Positions 1-5,060 of a DNA stretch of 5,060 nucleotides are shown piece by piece. The DNA lies in contig QHXE01000326.1 in assembly GCA_003222835.1 (NCBI GenBank), positions 1 to 5,060 on the forward strand. Reading direction: 5' to 3'. A model generated the notes under the pieces. That model saw only the letters and a list, made by a program, of their open reading frames with translations, ran no database searches and was not told the origin of the DNA. The stretch is from Acidobacteriota bacterium. GTDB taxonomy: Bacteria > Acidobacteriota > Blastocatellia > Pyrinomonadales > Pyrinomonadaceae. The position numbers and the translations under genes are program-made. The stretch's first letter is position 1. Each line of letters starts with the position of its first letter.

Positions 1-68
1 GGGCCGAGAATCGCGTGATTGAGTTTTGCAAGTTAATTGATAACGTCAAGTCGACGGATCAGTTGTAG
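1..68 (+). CDS. Possible C-terminal end of an unidentified plus-strand gene (partial)
   Basis: One plus-strand frame is open from the window edge (first full codon at 3) to a TAG at 66-68. It would encode 21 residues, AENRVIEFCKLIDNVKSTDQL, and the other two plus frames stop within the first 21 bases. The peptide has the hydrophobic and charged alternation of a terminal amphipathic helix, which fits a real protein tail. If real, the gene is convergent with the minus-strand gene whose stop is at 90-92, leaving about 21 bases between the two stops. The fragment is too short to assign a family, and an open stretch this long can occur by chance, so this is a moderate-to-low call. Confidence 0.4.
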   Translation, partial: AENRVIEFCKLIDNVKSTDQL

Positions 69-89
69 GCGGCGAGAATCGGCCTGTCT

Positions 90-905
90 TCATTTCTCGA
101 TCTTCTTCAACAACCTGTCGGCGTGATTGCGGGCGATGAGCGGAATGTGTTCGTCGGTGCGTAGCTCTCTCAGCAGCGGCACCAGTTGGTTTGGATCTGA
201 AAGATCGCCGCGCGTCAGATACGCTTCCATTTGATTCATGAGTTGAGGGGCGTTCAATGGCTGCATTTCGCGCGCGAGCTTAATTTCAAAAATCAGGATC
301 GCTTGATCGGAAACGCGGCGGTACTCATTGGCCAGCGACCAAGCCTGCTTGTTGTCGCTCCAATTGAATGCGGCGGTCCGGTGGCGCTTGCCGTCGTCCA
401 TTCCCACCTTATAAGTTCCGAGGTGGGCAAAATTTTTCGATGCCTGATAATTCTCGTTCGAATCCAGGAAGTGCAAGTCCGTCCACAAACCGAAGATACG
501 ACCGAGTGCGCTGGTCGATAGTTCTATAGGCTCGACAATTGGCGTGTCTTCGCCCTTTCGCTCGAACGAAATCTTGCCGCGACCGATGGCGTCGTGCTCG
601 ATCACGATGTGGCGGATAACAAACTCCGGTTGGGTGAATTCGTACGAGTAGCGTGTCGGGTCGGCAGGCTTCTTATTTTCTTCGCGCTGCGTAGAAGTTG
701 AGTTTGCCGGTTGGGGTCGATCGTTGCGCTTTGTTTGATTCTGTGCGAACGAGGGAGTAGTAAGTCCCACTATTAGCAGTACCGCGAAGATAAGCGCTTT
801 CTCTGTGAAACTCTGGGCGAAATCTGTGTCTCTGTGGTGAGCCCGCCCGAGCGAATTTTCACCACAGAGACACAGAGGAGCACAGAGTTTGCACTGAGAA
901 ATCAT
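90..905 (-). CDS. Hypothetical secreted or periplasmic protein with signal peptide
   Basis: This gene encodes 271 residues if started at the ATG at 905-903. I do not recognise the family. That start is chosen because GAAGGA lies 6 bases upstream; an in-frame ATG at 950-948 would add 15 residues but shows no clear ribosome site. Counting from 905, a lysine at 36 precedes a hydrophobic core at about 37-49 (ALIFAVLLIVG), then TTPSFA and a likely signal peptidase I site between A54 and Q55. A polar linker rich in N, Q, P, T and K follows to about residue 80. Next is a mixed alpha/beta region (for example EFVIRHIVIEHDAIGRGKIS) with no catalytic motif I can name. The last 50 residues are helical and vaguely HEAT-like (QLVPLLRELR, then IARNHADRLLKKIEK). 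The mature part probably works outside the cytoplasm. The odd point is the leader: residues 2-36 are encoded by a dyad repeat. smc lies 60 bases upstream in the same direction. Confidence 0.78.
   Translation of the reverse strand: MISQCKLCAPLCLCGENSLGRAHHRDTDFAQSFTEKALIFAVLLIVGLTTPSFAQNQTKRNDRPQPANSTSTQREENKKPADPTRYSYEFTQPEFVIRHIVIEHDAIGRGKISFERKGEDTPIVEPIELSTSALGRIFGLWTDLHFLDSNENYQASKNFAHLGTYKVGMDDGKRHRTAAFNWSDNKQAWSLANEYRRVSDQAILIFEIKLAREMQPLNAPQLMNQMEAYLTRGDLSDPNQLVPLLRELRTDEHIPLIARNHADRLLKKIEK
798..901. repeat. 104-bp dyad repeat (long imperfect hairpin) inside the 5' end of a gene
   Basis: Two 43-base arms, 798-840 and 859-901, flank an 18-base GC-rich loop at 841-858. The inner stem of 18 bp is perfect (823-840 with 859-876; it contains CACCACAGAGACACAG). 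After a small internal loop comes a perfect 8-bp stem (808-815 with 883-890). A one-base bulge (891), 3 bp, one mismatch and 6 bp more close the structure, giving about 35 base pairs. The motif CACCACAGAGACACAGAG is one I recall as a dispersed, usually intergenic repeat in several environmental bacterial phyla; this was not checked. Here its right end lies one base from the ATG at 905-903, and it is translated as residues 2-36 of the secreted protein. There is no transposase or clear target duplication, so a MITE- or REP-like origin is inference. Confidence 0.85.
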
Positions 906-910
906 TAGAA

Positions 911-917
911 TTCCTTC
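911..917 (-). promoter_or_regulatory. Ribosome binding site that decides the start of the secreted-protein gene
   Basis: Read on the minus strand, this is GAAGGAA, a good partial match to the anti-Shine-Dalgarno complement. Six bases separate AAGGA from the ATG at 905-903. The alternative in-frame ATG at 950-948 has no such purine-rich stretch, so translation from 905 is preferred. The dyad repeat begins immediately after this start codon, so the ribosome would meet a strong potential mRNA hairpin as soon as it initiates. Confidence 0.55.
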
Positions 918-920
918 GGG

Positions 921-950
921 ATTATGCTTGGGGAGAGCGCAACTTGGCAA
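921..950 (-). promoter_or_regulatory. Weak candidate promoter between smc and the secreted-protein gene
   Basis: On the minus strand, TTGCCA (945-950) and CATAAT (921-926) are separated by 18 bp. Each is one base from the sigma-70 consensus. The predicted transcript start, near 914, would fall inside the ribosome binding site at 911-917 and clip it, which argues against this being the main promoter. Read-through from smc is an equally good explanation for expression of the downstream gene. Confidence 0.25.
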
Positions 951-957
951 ATTGCGC
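937..957. promoter_or_regulatory. Dyad symmetry in the smc to secreted-protein gap
   Basis: GCGCAA (937-942) and TTGCGC (952-957) are perfect inverted copies. The inner bases TTG and CAA add symmetry, so the 21-bp stretch is almost a full palindrome. It begins 9 bases after the smc stop codon. On the minus strand it is followed by TCTCCCC rather than a T-run, so it does not look like a standard intrinsic terminator. It is centred on the TTGCCA -35-like box, so an operator or a weak pause hairpin is possible. No role is shown by sequence alone. Confidence 0.35.
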
Positions 958-965
958 GACTGCGA

Positions 966-3900
966 CTACTCGAACTTGACAGAGACAAGCTTCGACACGC
1001 CCACTTCTTCCATCGTCACGCCATAAAGCGCGCGCGCAGTTTCCATCGTGCGCTTATTGTGCGTGATGACGATGAACTGCGTGTCGGCCGCCATCGAAAC
1101 AACTTTGTCGGTGAAACGCCCGATGTTCGCTTCGTCGAGCGGTGCATCGACCTCGTCGAGCAAACAGAAAGGAGACGGCCGATAATGAAATATTCCCAGG
1201 ACCAATGCGAGGGCGGCCATCGCTTTTTCACCGCCAGAGAGGAGGAGCACATTTTGCAGACGCTTGCCCGGTGGCTGCGCGATTATGTCTATACCGGATT
1301 CAAGTTCGTCGTCCGTGTCAATCAAGCTCATCTCGCCACGGCCGCCGCCGAAGAGTTCCTGGAACAATTCGCTGAAGTTTTGATTGATCTTCTCAAACGC
1401 GTCGCGGAAGCGTTCGCGCGAACGCCGCTTGATTTCGCGCAGCGCTTCCTCAGTAGCCGCAATTCCACTTGTGATGTCGTCGCGCTGGGCAGTCAGAAAC
1501 GCGAGGCGCTCGTCTGCTTCGGAAAGCTCTTCCAGCGCCATCATGTTTACGGCGCCAAAATTTTCCAGACCGTTGCGTAGCTCTTCCAGCCGAACTCGTT
1601 CGGTTTCGAGATCGAATTCATGATCGAGAGTTACCTCGCGAGCGATCTCTTCCAGACTCTGATTCAATTCGTTCGCGCACGATTCGCGCACAAAGTTGAC
1701 GCGCGCGAGGGCTTCGGCGCGTTGCACTTCGATGGCAGCCCGGGCGTCGCGGGCGATTGCGGCCTTCCGGTTTAACTCAGCGAGTTCCTCGGCAAGAATA
1801 TCAGCGCGTTCGCGCGCTTCCGCCAATCGCGACGTGGCGTCGCTAATCTGTTTTTCTTCGCGCGACTTTTCTTCCTCGACGGTCGCGGCGAGACGATCGA
1901 TTTCGGCGATTGAATTCTTCAGGTCGTCGAGTCGCGTTTCGGCTTCAGTTAGTTCCAGTTGATGCCGCGCGGTTCGCGAGGAGACTTCCTCGCGCTCAGT
2001 TTCCAGCCGGCGCAGATCCGACGCGGTCGAACGCCGTCGCTCGACCGCAGCGGCGGCTTCGGTTCGCTGCTGATTGAGCAGTTCGCTCTCCAACTCGGCA
2101 TCGCGTCGAATGCCGGCAAGCACGCTGACCGTCTGTTCGATTCTCTCCTGAGTTGCGCGCCGCTTTGTATCCGCGGTTTCGGCTTCGCTCAGAGTTTCCG
2201 CGCGTTTGTCTTCCGACTCGCGCCGTTCCTGTTGCAGTCGTCCACTGTCATCGGCAACCACGCGCATGTGGCGCTCGGCTCGCTCCACATCCTGTTGCAA
2301 AGTTCCCGCAGTCATCTCGAGCGCTAACAGCTCTCGTTCTTCACGCGCAATCGAAGCATTCAGCAACATGACCGATTCTTCGAGTCCGGTAAGATGCGAG
2401 CGCGCATCCTTGACTGCCACTTCCGCAACCGCGAGTTGCGCGCCAAACTCGTTGACATGGGATTCCAGCTCGCGCAGCTCCCGTTTGAATGTCAGTAGGC
2501 CCGCGCCTTCTTCCAGCGCCCGCCCGTTGCCCGCGTTAACAAATTGCCCGCCCGTGACCCAGTCGCCCTCGATTGTCACGAACATATCGCTCGTCGCCAG
2601 CGACAATCCGACAGCATCGTCGAGCGTATCCACGATCCGCGCGTTCATTCTCTCCGGCATCGTTCGTTCGAGCACGTCGAGCAACTCACGAGATGCGTTT
2701 AGGATGTCGCCAATGCGCGGTCCATCGATTCCAACCGGGATGTATTGCTGACGTTTGGTTCCGGTCGCGATCCCGCTCCAGGTCATTAGATCGACTTCCT
2801 CGCTTCCTCCGTGCAGCCCCGTAACCAAGAATGTAGCTCGACCGGCGTGATTATTCTTCAACCAACCCGCGGCGCGGATCGCATCGTCAGGCGTCGGAAC
2901 CAGAATTGACTGGAGCGAAGAGCCAAACGCGCCTTCGACTGCACGTTCCCATCGCTCGTCAACCCGAATCTTGTCAGCCAACGTGCCGATCAAATGAAAG
3001 TCTTCTGTTTCATTAACCGAAAAAGCCTCCTGCACCGCTAGAGAATAATGAGCGCGCCGCTGATCCAGTTCTTTGAAGCTTTCCAGACGGTGCAACGAAC
3101 GTGAGTATTCGTCGCGCACACGATTCTGTTCAGCGTCAGTGTCGGAGACTCGTTCGTGGCCTTCAATTACGGCCTTAACTGCGGCCTCGCGCTCCGCCGT
3201 TAGTCGCCCGAGTTTTTCGCGCGCGGCTGATACTTGCTGATTGAGTCTTTGCGTCTCAGCCGTTCGTTCGGCATGAGCCGCGGCCGCGCGTTCGGCTTCT
3301 CGCGCGAAACCTTCAGCCTGTTGAGCCAGCTTCTCCAGCGCGTTCTCAAGCTGCCGCGTTAATTCGTTAAGCCGCTCGGATGCCGCCGTGTGCGTGAGCA
3401 ACTCCATCCGCGCGGTTTCGATCTCGTTCTCGCCCTGAGCCACCAGCGCCAGCTTCTGCGCATACGCCCCTTCGGCAGATTGCAACTTCGCAGTTGCCTG
3501 CTCATTCTCTGCGCTGAGTTGCGCCTCAAGTTGGCGCAATCGTTCCAGCTCAGACTCAACCACCGATCGACGTCCATTGAGTGCTTCGACTTCTCGTTCA
3601 ATCTGGGCTCGACGTTTCAAGAGGGTTTCGATCTGCTCTTCCTGATAGACGCGTTCGCGGATTCGCCGATCGCGTTGCAAGGCGGCATCGGCAATGGCCG
3701 CACGCGCCTGCGCCAACCCATCTTCGAGAGTCCGCGCGTTTTGGGTTGCCGCGCGGCCGGCTTCTTCTCGTTCCGAGAGTTCGGTCGCTAACCGTTGATC
3801 TTCTTCGGTGGCATTCGCCAATTGCGCCTGCGTTTCTTCCAGTAATGTCTTGAGGTTGATTTCTTCGGCAACATAAACGCGGCGCAGCAGTTCACGCAGT

Positions 3901-4847
3901 TCTTCGCGCTGGATTCGATAACGACGCGCCTTCGCCGCCTGGCGGCGGAGACTATTTACCTGTCGTTCGATTTCGGAGATGATGTCCGAGACGCGACTGA
4001 GGTTCGCGCGCGCTGATTCCAGACGCGCTTCAGCCGCGCGTTGTCGTACGCGAAACTTGGTGATGCCGGCTGCTTCTTCAATGATCGTACGACGATCCAT
4101 CGGCTTCGCCGATAGAATCTGGCCGATTCGGCCCTGCTCGATGATCGCGTAATGGCCGCCCGACAAGCCGGTGCCGGAAAAGAGATCCTGAATATCGCGG
4201 AGACGACAAGGACGATCGTTCAGCAGGTACTCGCTTTCGCCGGAGCGATAAAGACGACGCGTGACTGAGATTGCTTCACCGGGCGCGAACTCAAGGGCGA
4301 GATTGCGCCGCCGCCAATGACGGTGATGATGGACCGCTTTTGGTTTTGATTCTTGGTCAGGCGATGAAGCGACCGGTTCGGGCGAATCATTGACTTTGTC
4401 TGTTTCAGAACCGGGAACAGTCGCGACCGGATCGGTGGATTGCTGATCGCTGATTGCTGATTGCTGACCCGGTTCTGAAACCGCTTCCACCTCTGCGAAA
4501 GTCGAAGAGTGCTCATCGATTTGTTCCAGAGTGGAATCGATGTCTTCGATGTCCGGTTCGTGTTCGACGGCTTCGTCGCGCTCCAGGTGCAGAACCACTT
4601 CGGACATTCCACTCGGCGGACGGTTGCGCGAGCCCTGAAAGATCACATCTTTCATCTCGCCGCCGCGCAAATGCTTCACGCGCTGTTCGCCCAGAACCCA
4701 GGCGATCGCGTCGGCCACGTTGCTCTTGCCGCAGCCGTTGGGTCCGACAATTCCAGTTATGCCGTCACCAGTAAAGATGAGGTCAGTATGATCCGCAAAG
4801 GACTTAAAGCCCGTGATTTCGAGACGTCTTAGCTTGAACATCGGCAT
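966..4847 (-). CDS. smc: Chromosome partition/condensation ATPase SMC
   Basis: This is the SMC ATPase, which dimerises and, with ScpA and ScpB, extrudes DNA loops to compact and separate chromosomes. The 1293-residue protein is complete. It has Walker A GPNGCGKS at 35-42, the arginine finger in LRGG (R61), Q-loop Q238, and a first coiled coil at about 262-612. A hinge at about 615-775 contains GTLADKI and ends near VTGGQFVNAG, and a second coil follows to about 1090. The C-terminal head has FGAVN (1097-1101), signature LSGGEK (1203-1208), Walker B CLLDEVD (1228-1234), D-loop APLD and switch H1263. Known bacterial SMCs are about 1150-1190 residues; the excess is mostly an insertion at about 91-181 that starts acidic and ends in a His/Arg cluster (HHHRHWRRR). 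An ATG at 4841 (M3) aligns about equally well as a start, and neither start has a strong ribosome site. scpA and scpB are not in the window. A consensus-like promoter lies upstream. Confidence 0.98.
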   Translation of the reverse strand: MPMFKLRRLEITGFKSFADHTDLIFTGDGITGIVGPNGCGKSNVADAIAWVLGEQRVKHLRGGEMKDVIFQGSRNRPPSGMSEVVLHLERDEAVEHEPDIEDIDSTLEQIDEHSSTFAEVEAVSEPGQQSAISDQQSTDPVATVPGSETDKVNDSPEPVASSPDQESKPKAVHHHRHWRRRNLALEFAPGEAISVTRRLYRSGESEYLLNDRPCRLRDIQDLFSGTGLSGGHYAIIEQGRIGQILSAKPMDRRTIIEEAAGITKFRVRQRAAEARLESARANLSRVSDIISEIERQVNSLRRQAAKARRYRIQREELRELLRRVYVAEEINLKTLLEETQAQLANATEEDQRLATELSEREEAGRAATQNARTLEDGLAQARAAIADAALQRDRRIRERVYQEEQIETLLKRRAQIEREVEALNGRRSVVESELERLRQLEAQLSAENEQATAKLQSAEGAYAQKLALVAQGENEIETARMELLTHTAASERLNELTRQLENALEKLAQQAEGFAREAERAAAAHAERTAETQRLNQQVSAAREKLGRLTAEREAAVKAVIEGHERVSDTDAEQNRVRDEYSRSLHRLESFKELDQRRAHYSLAVQEAFSVNETEDFHLIGTLADKIRVDERWERAVEGAFGSSLQSILVPTPDDAIRAAGWLKNNHAGRATFLVTGLHGGSEEVDLMTWSGIATGTKRQQYIPVGIDGPRIGDILNASRELLDVLERTMPERMNARIVDTLDDAVGLSLATSDMFVTIEGDWVTGGQFVNAGNGRALEEGAGLLTFKRELRELESHVNEFGAQLAVAEVAVKDARSHLTGLEESVMLLNASIAREERELLALEMTAGTLQQDVERAERHMRVVADDSGRLQQERRESEDKRAETLSEAETADTKRRATQERIEQTVSVLAGIRRDAELESELLNQQRTEAAAAVERRRSTASDLRRLETEREEVSSRTARHQLELTEAETRLDDLKNSIAEIDRLAATVEEEKSREEKQISDATSRLAEARERADILAEELAELNRKAAIARDARAAIEVQRAEALARVNFVRESCANELNQSLEEIAREVTLDHEFDLETERVRLEELRNGLENFGAVNMMALEELSEADERLAFLTAQRDDITSGIAATEEALREIKRRSRERFRDAFEKINQNFSELFQELFGGGRGEMSLIDTDDELESGIDIIAQPPGKRLQNVLLLSGGEKAMAALALVLGIFHYRPSPFCLLDEVDAPLDEANIGRFTDKVVSMAADTQFIVITHNKRTMETARALYGVTMEEVGVSKLVSVKFE
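4402..4481. repeat. Perfect 14-bp inverted repeat pair within smc
   Basis: GTTTCAGAACCGGG at 4402-4415 and its exact reverse complement CCCGGTTCTGAAAC at 4468-4481 bracket 52 bases. The inner 30 bases next to the right arm are a 7-bp tandem repeat. The arms encode VSEPG (123-127) and PGSET (145-149) of the SMC protein and lie inside the extra, non-conserved segment of the head domain. The arrangement resembles a small mobile or dispersed element captured in frame, but no transposase or target duplication is visible. Confidence 0.8.
4438..4467. repeat. Tandem 7-bp repeat (GATTGCT, about 4.3 copies) within smc
   Basis: The units are GATTGCT, GATCGCT, GATTGCT and GATTGCT at 4438-4465, followed by GA. 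On the coding strand the unit is AGCAATC. Since 7 is not a multiple of 3, the array reads through successive frames and yields QQSAISDQQS, a 7-residue period. Loss or gain of one or two units would shift the reading frame; steps of three units keep it. I recall AGCAATC-type arrays as dispersed repeats in some environmental bacterial genomes, but this was not checked. Confidence 0.9.
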
Positions 4848-4853
4848 CCGTCG

Positions 4854-4889
4854 TTTGATGCGGGGGGTGACGCCGAAGCTAGCATCAAA
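4854..4889 (-). promoter_or_regulatory. Possible leader hairpin ahead of smc
   Basis: TTTGATGC (4854-4861) and GCATCAAA (4882-4889) form a perfect 8-bp stem with a 20-base loop. In the predicted smc transcript the structure ends 6 bases before the ATG at 4847, where the ribosome must land. It could limit translation initiation. The stem is only moderately GC-rich, and the role is inferred. Confidence 0.35.
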
Positions 4890-4903
4890 GTGCGACCTAC
4901 GGG

Positions 4904-4913
4904 TAGTGCACTA
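4904..4913. promoter_or_regulatory. 10-bp palindrome overlapping the smc -10 box
   Basis: TAGTGCACTA is a perfect palindrome covering most of the -10 hexamer (4910-4915) and the predicted transcript start near 4903-4904. A repressor bound here would block polymerase. No matching regulator is in the window, and part of the symmetry could simply come from the -10 sequence. Confidence 0.3.
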
Positions 4914-4938
4914 TAAAGGGACGCGAGCGACATGTCAA
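4910..4938 (-). promoter_or_regulatory. Sigma-70-type promoter of smc
   Basis: On the minus strand there is a perfect -35 TTGACA (4933-4938), a 17-bp spacer (4916-4932) and a -10 TATAGT (4910-4915), which is one base off consensus. Transcription would begin near 4903-4904, giving a leader of about 56 bases before the ATG at 4847. The orientation, spacing and position just upstream of smc all agree. This suggests vegetative expression of smc independent of whatever gene lies further upstream. Confidence 0.75.
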
Positions 4939-4960
4939 CAAGAACTTGAACTTAGCCAAT

Positions 4961-4987
4961 TTAACTCTTGGCAGCTGGCAAGGTTAA
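4961..4987. promoter_or_regulatory. Imperfect dyad upstream of the smc promoter
   Basis: TTAAC, CTTG and CAG on the left mirror CTG, CAAG and GTTAA on the right around the centre CAGCTG. One mismatched position and one extra base on the left break the symmetry. It lies 22 to 48 bases upstream of the -35 box. It could be a regulator site, or a hairpin at the end of an upstream minus-strand gene. There is no T-run after it on the minus strand (AATTGGC follows), so an intrinsic terminator is unlikely. Confidence 0.25.
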
Positions 4988-5060
4988 CAGCTTGGGCTTC
5001 CGGGAAGGTTTGAGAGTTAAGACACGGCTTTTCTTTCCAGCATTAGATTTATCCCGCGCC
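4961..5060 (-). CDS. Possible C-terminal end of an upstream minus-strand gene (partial)
   Basis: One minus-strand frame is open from the right edge (first full codon ends at 5057) to TAA at 4963-4961, giving 32 residues. The peptide is basic and ends KLLTLPAAKS, with a related LTLKPSRK just before. The other two minus frames stop early. If real, the gene ends 22 bases before the -35 box of the smc promoter and reads in the same direction. An open frame of this length is fairly likely by chance and the codon choice is not distinctive, so this is a low-confidence call. Otherwise the region holds only the smc control signals. Confidence 0.3.
   Translation of the reverse strand, partial: ARDKSNAGKKSRVLTLKPSRKPKLLTLPAAKS

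Noticed and set aside
35..64. Hairpin AATTGAT..CGTC/GACG..ATCAGTT between the convergent gene ends, considered as a terminator
   Set aside because: The stem has an internal loop and a G-T pair, lies within the probable plus-strand coding tail, and has no T-run on either strand.
5..81. Direct repeat CGAGAATCG at 5-13 and 73-81
   Set aside because: It is only nine bases, with no flanking similarity and no element between the copies. This is compatible with chance.
231..521. Plus-strand open frame of 96 codons opposite the secreted-protein gene
   Set aside because: It is antisense to the better-supported minus-strand gene, which has a signal peptide and ribosome site. It shows no motif of its own.
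924..1580. Plus-strand open frame of 218 codons opposite the 3' end of smc
   Set aside because: It lies antisense to conserved SMC ATPase motifs, including the signature and Walker B. Its composition follows the complement of the smc codons, and no independent family motif is seen.
2206..2751. Plus-strand open frame of 181 codons, very rich in serine
   Set aside because: The serine bias is what the antisense of smc hinge and coil codons would give. It is a shadow frame.
4438..4467. Short regular repeat considered as a CRISPR remnant
   Set aside because: The units are 7 bp and directly adjacent with no spacers, so this is a simple tandem repeat.
4220..4612. Minus-strand open frame of 130 codons over the SMC insertion
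   Set aside because: It overlaps smc in another frame. It also reads the 7-bp repeat as NQQSAISN, which is expected because the heptamer array is similar in all frames.

Overview
The window looks like a stretch of bacterial chromosome of moderate GC content. It is dominated by one housekeeping gene on the minus strand, smc, which encodes the chromosome condensation and segregation ATPase. The head-domain wording of this SMC (an 'HYAIIEQGRIGQILSAKP'-type Q-loop region) and the style of the repeats suggest Acidobacteriota or a relative. This assignment is from memory of the family and is tentative.

Layout from left to right: (1) 1-68 holds the probable last 21 codons of a plus-strand gene that enters from outside the window. 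(2) 90-905, minus strand, is an unrecognised secreted or periplasmic protein with a clear signal peptide; its tail converges on the plus-strand gene. (3) 798-901 is a 104-bp near-complete dyad repeat that starts one base after that gene's start codon and encodes all of the leader ahead of the signal-peptide core. (4) 906-965 is a short gap holding a ribosome binding site, a dyad and a weak promoter-like pair. (5) 966-4847, minus strand, is smc, 1293 codons. It is longer than usual because of an insertion of about 90 residues in the N-terminal ATPase head. That insertion contains a 7-bp tandem repeat (4438-4467) framed by a perfect 14-bp inverted repeat (4402-4415 and 4468-4481). (6) 4848-5060 is the smc control region. 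It has a near-consensus sigma-70 promoter (TTGACA, 17 bp, TATAGT) reading into smc, a palindrome over the -10 box, a possible leader hairpin, and an upstream imperfect dyad. It may also hold the last codons of another minus-strand gene.

The two full genes run in the same direction 60 bases apart, so the secreted protein may be co-transcribed with smc, but no functional link can be read from sequence. I see no defence system, CRISPR array, transposase, tRNA or rRNA. The most unusual content is two repeat-derived elements that sit inside open reading frames: one in the signal-peptide leader of the secreted protein and one in the SMC head.
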